A DNA stretch of 64,000 nucleotides from Rhizorhapis suberifaciens (GTDB taxonomy: Bacteria > Pseudomonadota > Alphaproteobacteria > Sphingomonadales > Sphingomonadaceae): assembly GCF_014200045.1 (NCBI RefSeq), contig NZ_JACHOV010000002.1, positions 329,843 to 393,842 of the forward strand, in the 5' to 3' direction. This document shows, piece by piece, positions 45,479 to 54,397 of this stretch; the stretch's first letter is position 1, and each line of letters begins with the position of its first letter. The notes under the pieces were generated by a model. That model did not search any database. It saw nothing but the letters and a program-made list of their open reading frames with translations, and was not told the DNA's origin. Both the position numbers and the translations under genes were made by a program.

Positions 45479-47926
45479 TCAATGGCCCGGAAGTATCTGC
45501 CGGGCGATGCCCCAACCGGTAAGCGCACGACTGCGCGACCGTTCAAGCAACGTCGATACATCGCGGATGGTGAAGCGGGAGGCCTTGTCGATTTCCCCAA
45601 GTTCCTCCCAACTGATCGGGGCGGCTACCGGAGCCAGATCGCGCGCGCGGACGGCGTAGGGCATGATCGCTGTGGACCCCCGCTGATTGCGCAGCCAATC
45701 GACGAAGATGCGGCCCTTGCGCTTGGCCTTTGACATGGTGGCCGTGAAGCGTTCCGGCTCCGCCTCCGACAGGGCGACGGCGAACCGCCTTGAAAAGTCC
45801 GTGACCAGCGGCCATTCGGCATCTGGAGCAAGCGGAACGATGACATGCACGCCCTTGCCCCCGGTCAGCATCGGGAAGGTGACAAGGCCCATGTCCGACA
45901 AGTGACGTCGCAGGTCGCGAGCAGCCTTTTTTACCAATTCAAAATCCAGCCCTTCGTCAGGATCGAGATCGAACACCATGCGGTCAGGCTTTTCCACGTC
46001 CGTTCCAACCGATCCCCATCCGTGGAATTCGATCGTTCCCATCTGGACGCAGGCGGCGATCCCGTCTGCATCGCTGACGCAGAGATACGGTTCTGTCTGA
46101 CCGCCCTTTTCCTTGATATCGACATGATGAACATGGTCACCGAAGCTGCCCGCGTCATGTTTTTGAAAGAAGCATTTCTTGGCACGTCCCTGGGGGCAGC
46201 GAACTAAGCTGATCGGGCGATTGGCCATTCCAGAGAGCATGAGGGCAGAAACGGCCGCATAATAGTCGGCAAGTTCGCCTTTGGTGATGTCCGAGCCAGG
46301 GAAAAGGACACGATCGCGGTTGCTGATCTTCACGCTGGACGGGCTAGAGCTAAGGTCGGACGTGGGGAGAGGCATTTCAGGCGAGACCTCTTTTGCGGGC
46401 TTGTCGCTCCGAAGGCCAAGGAAGCTGCCGTGCCGGACCACCCCGTCGGCAGTAAATTCCGCGAAGGCCACCTCTGCCACCAGCTTCGGTTCGATCCAGC
46501 GAACACCCCGCCGCGCGGCCGCCGGAACATCCAGCGCAGGCTTGTCGCGGGCCAGCTTATCCATCTTCTCACGCAGATCATCCAGCATCGCGCTATCGAA
46601 ACCGGTTCCAACGCGGCCTTTATAAATCAGCCCCCCTGATTCGTGCTGAGCGAGCAGGAGAGATGAGAAGGGCCGGGCCTTGGCGGAACTGGGCGTCCAG
46701 CCCACAATCACGAATTCCTGCCGCAGAGTGCATTTTACCTTCAGCCAACTCATTGTGCGGCGACCGGAATAGGGGGCGTCGGCGCGTTTGGACACGATAC
46801 CTTCTTGCTGGGCGTCGCACATGGCGCGAAACAGCTTTTCACCCTCGCCCACGATATGCTCCGCATATTGAATGGGTGAATTGCGATCCTGGGGCAAGAT
46901 GCCGCGCAAGCGTTCCTTGCGAAGAATATTCGGCTGCTTTGACAGGTCTTCTCCGTCAAGTTCCAGCAGATCGAAGGCGAAGAAGGTAAGGCCCCTGCCG
47001 CCCTGTTTCAACGAAGATTGAAGACCGGAAAAGTCCGGCTTCCCTTCGGCGTTCATCCAGATGATCTCACCGTCGATCAGGGCAGTGCCGGCGTCGGTGC
47101 CCTTGGCGGCCGTCACAATCTCTAAAAATTTGTCCGACCAGTCGAGACCGGAGCGTGTATAGGCGCGCGCTTCCCCGCCGCCAATCGCCAGCAGGCAGCG
47201 GTAGCCGTCATATTTAAGCTCGTGCAGCCAATGGTTGCCAGGTGGAACGTGATCGACCAGTGTCGCCAGCTGGGGAGCGCGGAACTTTGGCAGCTTACCG
47301 GCGGAACGCTTGCCTTTGGTAGATGCCTTGATGGGAGAGGCTGCCTTCACATTGGCGGCAATTTCCTGCATCGTGCGACCGGTTTTGACGCTGGTAAGGG
47401 CGCGGCCCGTCAGAAGGTCCGCCGAGCCTGCAAATTCATCCTCCACTTTGCGCAGCAGCCAGTTTTCGCGCTTTTCACCGGGCTTGCCCTTCAGCCTGAT
47501 GAGAAGCCATTCCCCCTTCATGCGCTCGCCATGCAGGATGAAATGGAGATGGCCCTTTTCCAGGTCGCTCGCCTTCTTGCCTTTGACCGGCTCCCAGGTG
47601 CCCCGGTCCCACAACATCACGGTGCCGCCCCCATATTCCTTTTCCGGGATGATGCCTTCAAAAGTGGCATATCCGAGCGGGTGATCCTCGGTTCGGACGG
47701 CAAGGCGCTTGTCGGCTGGGTCGAGGCTGGGACCGCGCGTGACCGCCCAGCTTTTCAAAACGCCGTTCATTTCCAGCCGGAGGTCCCAGTGGAGGCGGGT
47801 GGCGTCATGCTTCTGTACAATGAAGCTATTGCCCTTCGCCGCGCCACGCTTGCCGCGAGGCTCGGCCGTCTTCGTAAAGTCGCGCTTGGCGTTGTAGAGG
47901 GCAAGCGGATCCGCCGTGGTGGCCAT
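45479..47926 (-). CDS. ligD: ATP-dependent DNA ligase D
   Basis: Multidomain enzyme of bacterial non-homologous end joining. The order is phosphoesterase (about residues 35-160, with KHDATRLHWDLRLE), ATP ligase (about 215-510, nucleophile K238 in ELKYDGYR), and primase-polymerase (about 540-815, with FDLDPDEGLDF and GGKGVHV). The 815-residue length is normal. It follows ku by 3 bases, so both NHEJ proteins come from one message. Confidence 0.97.
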   Translation of the reverse strand: MATTADPLALYNAKRDFTKTAEPRGKRGAAKGNSFIVQKHDATRLHWDLRLEMNGVLKSWAVTRGPSLDPADKRLAVRTEDHPLGYATFEGIIPEKEYGGGTVMLWDRGTWEPVKGKKASDLEKGHLHFILHGERMKGEWLLIRLKGKPGEKRENWLLRKVEDEFAGSADLLTGRALTSVKTGRTMQEIAANVKAASPIKASTKGKRSAGKLPKFRAPQLATLVDHVPPGNHWLHELKYDGYRCLLAIGGGEARAYTRSGLDWSDKFLEIVTAAKGTDAGTALIDGEIIWMNAEGKPDFSGLQSSLKQGGRGLTFFAFDLLELDGEDLSKQPNILRKERLRGILPQDRNSPIQYAEHIVGEGEKLFRAMCDAQQEGIVSKRADAPYSGRRTMSWLKVKCTLRQEFVIVGWTPSSAKARPFSSLLLAQHESGGLIYKGRVGTGFDSAMLDDLREKMDKLARDKPALDVPAAARRGVRWIEPKLVAEVAFAEFTADGVVRHGSFLGLRSDKPAKEVSPEMPLPTSDLSSSPSSVKISNRDRVLFPGSDITKGELADYYAAVSALMLSGMANRPISLVRCPQGRAKKCFFQKHDAGSFGDHVHHVDIKEKGGQTEPYLCVSDADGIAACVQMGTIEFHGWGSVGTDVEKPDRMVFDLDPDEGLDFELVKKAARDLRRHLSDMGLVTFPMLTGGKGVHVIVPLAPDAEWPLVTDFSRRFAVALSEAEPERFTATMSKAKRKGRIFVDWLRNQRGSTAIMPYAVRARDLAPVAAPISWEELGEIDKASRFTIRDVSTLLERSRSRALTGWGIARQILPGH

Positions 47927-47929
47927 CGG

Positions 47930-48832
47930 CTAGGCCCTCTTGCGGGTCTTCGCTGCAGGTTTTGCGGCGGGTTTGGCCGGAACCGCCTTTGGCTTGGCGG
48001 CTGTTGGTTTCCTGGTGGCCGACTTTTTGGCGGGAGCAGCAGCTTCGGGCTTTTCTATGGATTTTTTTAGGGCGGCCATCAGGTCGATCACGTTCGAGCC
48101 GCTAGGTCGCGCGGGTTCTTCGTCCGGGGTTACCTTGCCGCCTTTCGCCTTCAGCTTGCGGGCGACAAGTTCCTTCAGCGCGTCGATATAATGGTCCTTG
48201 AAGGCATCCGGATTGAAGTGCGACGTCTTTTTCTCGATCAAGGCCTCGGCGAGTTCCAGCAACTCCTCATCTGGCTCGCTATCGCCGATGTCGCGGAAAA
48301 AGGAATTGGCCTTGTTGACTTCATCTGCATAGCGCAATGTTTCCATCACCAGCCCACGGCCGCATGGCTTCAGGCTGACGATGTATTCGCGCCCGCGTAG
48401 CGTCAGTTGGCCAAGGCCAACCTTCCTGGTCCGGCGCAGAGCCTCACGCAACACCACGAACGCTTCTTCAGCCAGGTCATCGGCGGGAACTACGTAATAG
48501 GGCGTCTCATAATAAAGCACGTCGATTTCATTTGAATCGACGAACTGGGTGAGTTCCAATGTCTTTTTGCTTTCCAGCTTGACGGCTTCGACCTCGTCGG
48601 GATCCAGCAGGACATAGCTGCCCTTTTCATATTCGAAGCCCTTAAGGATTTCATCGGCGTCAACGGGGCCGATGCCGGGAACCACCTTTTCATATTTGAT
48701 CGGTTTGCCGGACGGCTCGTGAATTTGGCGAAAGCTTACCTTAGCCCCGCTTTTGGTGGCGGAATAGACTTCGACCGGGATGGAGACCAGCGCCAGCCTG
48801 ATTTGTCCCTGCCAATATGCACGGGCGGCCAT
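47930..48832 (-). CDS. ku: Ku protein, NHEJ DNA-end binding
   Basis: Homodimeric ring that loads on double-strand breaks and recruits LigD. The start ARAYWQGQIRLALVSIPVEVY and VPADDLAEEAFVVLREAL, GREYIVSLKPCGRGLVMETL in separate blocks are typical. The C-terminus is a Lys/Ala/Pro-rich tail of about 50 residues, as in the extended bacterial Ku tails that bind DNA. It is 22 bases after the DUF3008 gene and 3 bases before ligD. Confidence 0.97.
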   Translation of the reverse strand: MAARAYWQGQIRLALVSIPVEVYSATKSGAKVSFRQIHEPSGKPIKYEKVVPGIGPVDADEILKGFEYEKGSYVLLDPDEVEAVKLESKKTLELTQFVDSNEIDVLYYETPYYVVPADDLAEEAFVVLREALRRTRKVGLGQLTLRGREYIVSLKPCGRGLVMETLRYADEVNKANSFFRDIGDSEPDEELLELAEALIEKKTSHFNPDAFKDHYIDALKELVARKLKAKGGKVTPDEEPARPSGSNVIDLMAALKKSIEKPEAAAPAKKSATRKPTAAKPKAVPAKPAAKPAAKTRKRA

Positions 48833-48854
48833 TTAGGGGTGCTCCTGCCAAATC

Positions 48855-49040
48855 TCAGTCGGATGCATGCTGCGGCTTTCCCTTCTGCTTGGTGGAAGCC
48901 ATTTTTTTCAGCTCTTTCTCGCTCATGGAATCGTACATGGACTTAGAGGCGCCCTTCAGTTCGCCCTTCTTCGTGTCGCCACGCTTGGCGGAAAGGGCGG
49001 CACCGGCCGCCATTTGCTGGGACTTGGATTTCGCAGGCAT
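48855..49040 (-). CDS. DUF3008 family small protein
   Basis: A 61-residue, very basic and hydrophilic product: MPAKSKSQQMAAGAALSAKR at the start, SMYDSMSEKELKKMAST and KGKPQHASD at the end match the DUF3008 pattern. Its function is unknown; members are frequent in soil alphaproteobacteria near stress genes. AAAGGAG precedes the ATG. It is upstream of ku and ligD on the same strand. Confidence 0.85.
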   Translation of the reverse strand: MPAKSKSQQMAAGAALSAKRGDTKKGELKGASKSMYDSMSEKELKKMASTKQKGKPQHASD

Positions 49041-49085
49041 GAGGTATCTCCTTTGCCGTGAAAATTACGGTTTGGATAAGCATTC

Positions 49086-49110
49086 AAAGCCGGATGCGCC
49101 GCTATGTTCC
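49086..49110 (-). promoter_or_regulatory. EcfG-like promoter of the DUF3008-ku-ligD genes
   Basis: Reading the minus strand, GGAAC (49110-49106), 16 bases, then CTTT. The EcfG general-stress consensus is GGAAC, 16-17 bases, CGTT, so the -35 is exact and the -10 differs at one position. Location about 45 bases before the DUF3008 start is suitable. Confidence 0.35.
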
Positions 49111-49218
49111 CTACGGCGGGGGAGCCAGGAGCCCGCCGAATTGTTTTTGCTAACATGGCATATTGCGGCCGTGCTGGCAGAGGTGAACTCTCAGCAGTCC
49201 GCCAACCGGAGAGGAAGC

Positions 49219-49839
49219 GTGACAGAAAGGCAGGAGCAGTGGACGGCGCTGCGCAATGAATCCGCGCATTGCACGCGCTGTCACCTCTATCGCTACGCCA
49301 CTCAGACGGTCTTTGGTGAAGGGCCGCTCCGCGCGCCACTGCTGTTTGTGGGGGAACAGCCGGGCGATCAGGAGGATCTGGCGGGCCGACCCTTTGTCGG
49401 CCCAGCGGGCGGGATTTTTGACCGGGCGCTGGAGGAGGCAGGCATCGACCGGACCCGCATCTATGTCACCAATGCGGTGAAACATTTCAAGTTCGTACAG
49501 CGGGGCAAGCGGCGTCTGCATTCAAAACCTGATGCTGGAGAAATTGAGGCCTGCAGGTTCTGGCTCGACCGGGAGCGCGCAATTTTGCGGCCAGCCCTTT
49601 CAATCGCGCTTGGCGCGACCGCTGCGCGAGCGCTTTTGGGTAAACCTGTTACGATTGGCAAGGTTCGGGGCGAGGTGCAGAAGCTCCCCGATGGCGGGCT
49701 CGCATGGGTCACGGTGCATCCAAGTTTCTTGTTGCGAATTCGGGAACGTGATGATGCACGGCAGGAATATGGCCGCTTCGTCGGAGATCTGCGCAGGGCC
49801 GCCGACATGGTCGCCGAAATGGCGGGAGGCGGAAATTGA
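49219..49839 (+). CDS. udgX: UdgX-type uracil-DNA glycosylase/binding protein
   Basis: Family 4-like uracil-DNA glycosylase. GEQPGDQEDLAGRPFVGPAG at residues 45-64 and the loop KRRLH (97-101) followed by SKP are the marks of UdgX, which in Mycobacterium smegmatis becomes covalently joined to the abasic site through the His of its KRRIH loop. Here that residue is H101, with Leu for Ile beside it. GTG at 49219 is preferred because GGAGAGGAAGC precedes it and the length (206 residues) fits. The stop overlaps the TTG start of the topoisomerase gene. Confidence 0.88.
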   Translation: MTERQEQWTALRNESAHCTRCHLYRYATQTVFGEGPLRAPLLFVGEQPGDQEDLAGRPFVGPAGGIFDRALEEAGIDRTRIYVTNAVKHFKFVQRGKRRLHSKPDAGEIEACRFWLDRERAILRPALSIALGATAARALLGKPVTIGKVRGEVQKLPDGGLAWVTVHPSFLLRIRERDDARQEYGRFVGDLRRAADMVAEMAGGGN

Positions 49840-50840
49840 GCGGTATGCTCTGCTTTTCCGACGATCGCATGCCCGGCATCACCCGCAAAAGGGCAGGGCT
49901 GGGCTGGGGATATTGGGACCACAAGGGCAATCGGATCACCGACCGCGATGAAATCGACCGATTGAACAGGATCGGCCTGCCCCCGGCCTATGGGAGGGCC
50001 TGGTTCTGCGCCGATCCCAATGGCCACATTCAGGCGATCGGATATGACGACAAGGGACGCAAGCAATATCGCTATCATCCCGACTTCCGGGCGCAGCAGG
50101 ATGCCGACAAGTTCGGCCGCTGCGCCGCCTTTGGACGAGCGCTGCCCAAATTGCGGCGGCAGGTAGAGCGAGATCTGAAGCGCCCTCGCATGGACCGGCG
50201 CAAGGCGGTTGCTGCCGTGGTGCGGCTTCTGGACGAAAGCGGTATCCGCGTGGGCAATGAGAATTATACCCGGCAGAGCGGCACATTCGGGGCCACCACG
50301 CTCCGGACACGACATGCGCGGCTCGATGGTTCCACGGTTCGTCTTCGCTTTGTCGGGAAATCGGGCCGCAAGCATGAAATCAGCATCGATGACCGGCCCC
50401 TCGCCCGGATCGTTCGACGGTGCCAGGACCTGCCGGGGCAACATCTCTTCGCCTATCTGGACCATGTAGGCGAGGTGCGGCCCGTGAGTTCTACCGAAGT
50501 GAATGATTATATCCGGTCCGCCATGGGCGACGGATTTTCAGCCAAGCATTTCAGGACATGGACGGCAAGCGTCATCGCCTATGAAAAGCTCGCCGCCGCT
50601 GGCGAAGGTCGTGTACCACTGAAAAGCCTGCTGCAACCGGTGGCGGACGCCCTTGGCAACACGCCACCCATCGCGAAAAAGTCCTATGTTCATCCACGCA
50701 TAATAGAAGCGGCGGCGATGCCGAGCGGCCGCCCGATATTGCAACGGTTCAGGAACAGCAGATATCTGAGTTCCGCCGAACGCGGGCTGATCTCGTTCCT
50801 GGAACTCACCGAAAATTGTCCTCCTCAAAGCTCAGCCTGA
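49836..50840 (+). CDS. DNA topoisomerase IB
   Basis: Eukaryote/poxvirus-like type IB topoisomerase of bacteria. RAGLGWGYWDHKGNRI, GYDDKGRKQYRYHPDFRAQQ in two blocks, GNENYTRQSGTFGATTLR and KHFRTWTASV carry the catalytic Arg and His residues, and KKSYVHPRI holds the active Tyr. TTG at 49836 has GGGAGGCGG at good spacing; ATG at 49845 is the alternative. It is coupled to udgX by a 4-base overlap. Confidence 0.93.
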   Translation: MSGMLCFSDDRMPGITRKRAGLGWGYWDHKGNRITDRDEIDRLNRIGLPPAYGRAWFCADPNGHIQAIGYDDKGRKQYRYHPDFRAQQDADKFGRCAAFGRALPKLRRQVERDLKRPRMDRRKAVAAVVRLLDESGIRVGNENYTRQSGTFGATTLRTRHARLDGSTVRLRFVGKSGRKHEISIDDRPLARIVRRCQDLPGQHLFAYLDHVGEVRPVSSTEVNDYIRSAMGDGFSAKHFRTWTASVIAYEKLAAAGEGRVPLKSLLQPVADALGNTPPIAKKSYVHPRIIEAAAMPSGRPILQRFRNSRYLSSAERGLISFLELTENCPPQSSA

Positions 50841-50860
50841 CGCAGGCCGCGCGGCTCTTG

Positions 50861-50886
50861 GGAACGGAGGCAAGGGGGGAACCGTT
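50861..50886 (+). promoter_or_regulatory. EcfG general-stress promoter of the SDR gene
   Basis: GGAAC (50861-50865), exactly 17 bases, then CGTT (50883-50886) is a full match to the consensus used by EcfG sigma factors in alphaproteobacteria. It lies 34 bases before the ATG of the next gene. Confidence 0.7.
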
Positions 50887-50920
50887 GCCTTACATATCAG
50901 CTAATTAAGGATGCGATCTC

Positions 50921-51772
50921 ATGAGCCAGACCGAACCCATGATTCATGAAGATGACCTACCCGGCGAAGAACGGAAGCTTGCCCCTAAGCCAGAATGGCA
51001 ACCGCGATATCCCGGATCCGGACGGTTGCAGGACAAGGTCGCGATTGTGACCGGTGGCGACAGCGGGATCGGGCGCGCCGTTGCGGCGCTTTATGCCAGG
51101 GAGGGCGCGGATATCGCCATCGTCTATCTGTCTGAGCATGCCGATGCGCGTGAAACCTGCCGGATCGTCGAGGCCGAAGGTCGCAAGGCCATCGCCATAG
51201 CCGGCGACGTGGGCAGCAAGGCATTTTGCAAGGCGGCTGTCGAGGAAACCGTCAAGGAACTGGGTGGGTTGGACATTTTGGTGAATAACGCCGGAGAACA
51301 ACATCCTGACGAGGATATTCGAGACATCACAGAGGAACAGCTTCGCCGCACGTTCCAGACCAACATTTTCAGCATGTTCTTCATGGTGCAGGCGGCGCTC
51401 GACCATATGAAAAGCGGCGCGGCCATAATCAACTGCACATCGGTTACAATGTATAAGGGTTCGGGCGGGCTGCTGGATTATTCCTCGACAAAGGGCGCAA
51501 TAACGGCCTTCACCCGATCACTCTCCGAAAACCTGATAAAGAAAGGCATCCGCGTGAACGGCGTCGCGCCGGGGCCGATCTGGACCCCGCTCAATCCTTG
51601 CGGTGGCGCTCCACCGGAAAAGGTGGAGCATTTCGGCGAAAGTACGCCCATGGGCCGTCCAGGTCAGCCCAATGAGGTGGCGCCCAGCTTTCTGTTCCTG
51701 GCTTGCAAGGATGCAAGCTATATGAGTGGCCAGGTCCTGCATCCCAATGGTGGGGAAATTGTTGGCGGGTAA
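50921..51772 (+). CDS. SDR family oxidoreductase, general-stress type
   Basis: Short-chain dehydrogenase with an N-terminal extension (about 38 residues) ending RYPGSGRLQDKVAIVTGG, the cofactor loop GGDSGIGRAVA, NNAG, and the catalytic Ser, YSSTK and NVAPGPI-like region (NGVAPGPIWTPL). The extension and overall pattern match YdaD/YghA-type stress dehydrogenases. The exact EcfG promoter upstream supports a stress role. The substrate is unknown. Confidence 0.88.
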   Translation: MSQTEPMIHEDDLPGEERKLAPKPEWQPRYPGSGRLQDKVAIVTGGDSGIGRAVAALYAREGADIAIVYLSEHADARETCRIVEAEGRKAIAIAGDVGSKAFCKAAVEETVKELGGLDILVNNAGEQHPDEDIRDITEEQLRRTFQTNIFSMFFMVQAALDHMKSGAAIINCTSVTMYKGSGGLLDYSSTKGAITAFTRSLSENLIKKGIRVNGVAPGPIWTPLNPCGGAPPEKVEHFGESTPMGRPGQPNEVAPSFLFLACKDASYMSGQVLHPNGGEIVGG

Positions 51773-51814
51773 GCGGAATGAGTGGCCAGTGCTTGATTAC
51801 AGGAGGATTGGCCC

Positions 51815-52984
51815 TCAGGCCCCTTCCAGCGCGCGACCACTGACAGGAGTGAGGGCAGGCGGCAGCATGGCTCCGCGAAAGCGTCTCTTGGCCCAGGCGT
51901 TGATGGGCGCTTCGAAATAGCGGTAGGAATAATGCGCCGCTATCAGCGTGATTGGCAGGGTGGGGAGCAGCCCGAGCGCGAATAGCGCCCGGCTGCTGCC
52001 CCAGCCCTGGTCTTCCAGAACCGCGCCCCATCCGATCATGACCGGTAAGTGCAGGATATAGAAGCCATAGGAGCTTTCGCCCATCGCTACGAAAGGCCGC
52101 CAGGCCATCAATTTTCGCAAGCGGACTAGCATCGGCCATCCTTGAAGCGAGCAGATGAGGATCGTACCAACCCAGACCGCCAGCGGCAGGGCAAAGAGGA
52201 TATGGCCGCTTCTCGCCGCCAAAAGGATCAGCACTGCGCCTAAAGCCAGGGAAATCTGAGGCCGTTCAGCCAGCTTTGGCAGGTAAAGCGCCGTCAGCAT
52301 GCCCAACAGGAAGTAAATGAGCGCTATGGGCAGGAATGACGGAACCTGTGGGAAATAAGGGGTGAACAGCTGCTTTCCAACAAATGCCAGAAACACAACT
52401 CCGCCAAAGGCAAGCGGCCGGCGCGCAGGCTCCTTTAACAGCATAAGCAGAAGTGGGGCGGCAATATAGAATTGCATTTCCAGGGACAGGCTCCATGCCG
52501 GCCCGTTGAAGCTGAGGCCTGACCCGTAGAGCAGATTGTCCGGTATCGCCCCGTGCATCAGTGTGAGGTGTCCCAGAAGATGAGGCAAGAAGGCTTGCGA
52601 TTCTCCCTCCGTCCGCGCGGCGATGCGGGTGATATCGGAAGCGGCGGCCCAGCCAAGCGATTGCAGCAGATCCGGATAGGTCCAGGATGTCACCAACCCC
52701 AACAGCAGGCCGACCAGATAAATAGGATAGATGCGGAAGAAACGACGCGCCATGTATTGGCCATAGGTCTGAGGCGTGGCGAGCAGCGACGTTGCAATGG
52801 CAAAGCCGCTCAGGATCATGAAAACGCTGACCGCCATGCTGCCGTTCGAGATGAGGCCAGCAATGCCCGACTTGCCAACGCCCAGGAGGAACATGAAGTG
52901 GGTCAGATAAACCCACAACGCCATTAAGCCGCGCAAACTGTCGAGTTCTATCAGCTTGCCCAGAACAGTGCGATTGTCTGCCAT
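51815..52984 (-). CDS. Acyltransferase family 3 membrane protein
   Basis: Ten or so membrane segments in a 389-residue product. LDSLRGLMALWVYLTHFMFL at the N-terminus holds the conserved Arg and His of the OafA/NodX acyltransferase-3 family, and RRFFRIYPIYLVGLLLG follows. Such proteins O-acetylate or succinylate surface glycans or lipids. No glycan genes are adjacent; its position beside the sphingolipid locus leaves a role in modifying surface glycosphingolipid open. Confidence 0.85.
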   Translation of the reverse strand: MADNRTVLGKLIELDSLRGLMALWVYLTHFMFLLGVGKSGIAGLISNGSMAVSVFMILSGFAIATSLLATPQTYGQYMARRFFRIYPIYLVGLLLGLVTSWTYPDLLQSLGWAAASDITRIAARTEGESQAFLPHLLGHLTLMHGAIPDNLLYGSGLSFNGPAWSLSLEMQFYIAAPLLLMLLKEPARRPLAFGGVVFLAFVGKQLFTPYFPQVPSFLPIALIYFLLGMLTALYLPKLAERPQISLALGAVLILLAARSGHILFALPLAVWVGTILICSLQGWPMLVRLRKLMAWRPFVAMGESSYGFYILHLPVMIGWGAVLEDQGWGSSRALFALGLLPTLPITLIAAHYSYRYFEAPINAWAKRRFRGAMLPPALTPVSGRALEGA

Positions 52985-53146
52985 ATCGAAAGCGTACCTC
53001 CCATAGCGCTTCAGCTTCAGGCGCTATGGAACGCTATCGAAACGCAAGGTGGTGCTCCAGCTATGCGGTTGTCGTAAAACGCGGATTCGGCACTGGCCAA
53101 GGATGATGCGAACGCGTGCTGCGGTAAAATGTTGAAAAGGCCGTTC

Positions 53147-54304
53147 CTACAGCGCCTTGTCGTAGATCTGATAGACCTTGTTGACCTTCGCCTCGATTGC
53201 ATCAGCGATGGCGTTCATACCCTGATTGTCGTCCAGCACCCAGCCGATTTCGCCTCGGGTGGCATTGAAGCGGGTTATGGCGTCGCGACGGATATATTCA
53301 ATCATCATGAAGGCCAATTGGCTGGCCAGGCGGGATGCCTGCAGGCGTTTTACCACACCCATGAGCGGCACACGCATCGTCCGGACTTTTGGTGCGCGCA
53401 GCCACCAGAGCAGCTTCGCCCAACCGAAAGGAAAGAGGGAGCCGTTCAGCGGCGTCAGCGCTTCGTTCAGGTCCGGCAGGGTGATCATGAAGGCCACGGG
53501 CTCTCCCTCCACCTCGGCGATGCGGATCAGGTCTTCAAAGACGATGGGTTTCAACTTCTTGCCGGCAAAGGCGATCTCCGAGTCGGTCAGTGGAATGAAA
53601 CCCCAATTATCCGACCATGCATCATTGAGGATGTGCATGATGATCGCCGCTTCCTCATCGAAGCGCGCCTTGTTCACACGGCGAATAGTGATGCGGCTGC
53701 TTTTTTCCCCCGATTGCACGACCCGTTCGATGAGCGGCGGAAAGTTGCGGGTAATGTCCAGATCATAAGTCAGAAGCTGTTTGGCGGGCTGGTATTGCGC
53801 CGCCTCGATCCAGGCTTGATATTCCGCGCGATGATGTCCCATCATGACCGTGGGCGGATGGTCATGACCCTTGATCAGCAGCCCAGGTTCGTCCCAGATT
53901 GAAATGCTCAAGGGGCCGAGTGCCCGGGTCATGCCCTTGTCGCGCAACCAATCCTCCGCCGCCTGGATGAGTGCTGCGGCGCTCTCGGCATCCTTCGCTT
54001 CGAATAGGCCCCAATTGCCGGTGCCCGGTCCCATCCCCTGCTCAGGCGGCATCTGCAAGGCAAGATGGTCGATATGTGCAGAGATACGGCCCGTCACTTC
54101 GCCTGCCCTGCGCGCAAGGAAATATTGCGCCTCGCCATGTTCAAACCAAGGGTTTTTGCCGGGCGTCAGGAGGCCGTACACCTCGTCCTTCAGCGGCGGC
54201 ACCCAATTTGGGTCAATAGCGTAAATAGCCCATGGAAGCTCGACGAAAGCCTTGAGATCGGTCTTGGAAGAAACGGGTGCGACGGTGATATTGTTGGTTT
54301 TCAT
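53147..54304 (-). CDS. GNAT-fold acyltransferase, candidate bacterial ceramide synthase
   Basis: The 385-residue product fits the large GNAT-related family with the pattern PWAIYAIDPNWVPPLKDE, NPWFEHGEAQYFLARR, GRISAHIDH, GPLSISIWDEPGLLIKG and MMGHHRAEY. The ceramide synthase of Caulobacter crescentus (bCerS), which acylates the sphingoid base, belongs to this family. Location in a cluster with spt, its ACP and a fatty-acid hydroxylase supports the same role. Identity with bCerS was judged from memory of the family, not from an alignment, and other GNAT functions cannot be excluded. Confidence 0.65.
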   Translation of the reverse strand: MKTNNITVAPVSSKTDLKAFVELPWAIYAIDPNWVPPLKDEVYGLLTPGKNPWFEHGEAQYFLARRAGEVTGRISAHIDHLALQMPPEQGMGPGTGNWGLFEAKDAESAAALIQAAEDWLRDKGMTRALGPLSISIWDEPGLLIKGHDHPPTVMMGHHRAEYQAWIEAAQYQPAKQLLTYDLDITRNFPPLIERVVQSGEKSSRITIRRVNKARFDEEAAIIMHILNDAWSDNWGFIPLTDSEIAFAGKKLKPIVFEDLIRIAEVEGEPVAFMITLPDLNEALTPLNGSLFPFGWAKLLWWLRAPKVRTMRVPLMGVVKRLQASRLASQLAFMMIEYIRRDAITRFNATRGEIGWVLDDNQGMNAIADAIEAKVNKVYQIYDKAL

Positions 54305-54317
54305 GGCCTTGCACCCC

Positions 54318-54345
54318 CAAGCGGCTGAGCCTGCCGAAGCTCTGT
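54318..54345. repeat. Fragment of dispersed repeat
   Basis: GGCTGAGCCTGCCGAAGCTC resembles half of the GCTGAGCC-TGTCGAAG type palindromic repeat common in sphingomonads. No partner arm is seen, so it is probably a remnant. Confidence 0.3.
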
Positions 54346-54397
54346 TCTGTTGTTGACTTAAGCGGTTTGGACAAAGCTCGGGGCCGATGAGAAGCCG

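Noticed and set aside
47222..48070. 282-codon plus-strand frame opposite ligD and ku
   Set aside because: Composition and lack of any motif show it is antisense noise from two well-identified genes.
48817..49218. Long N-terminal part of the udgX frame
   Set aside because: It runs antisense through the DUF3008 gene; the family length and ribosome site point to GTG at 49219.
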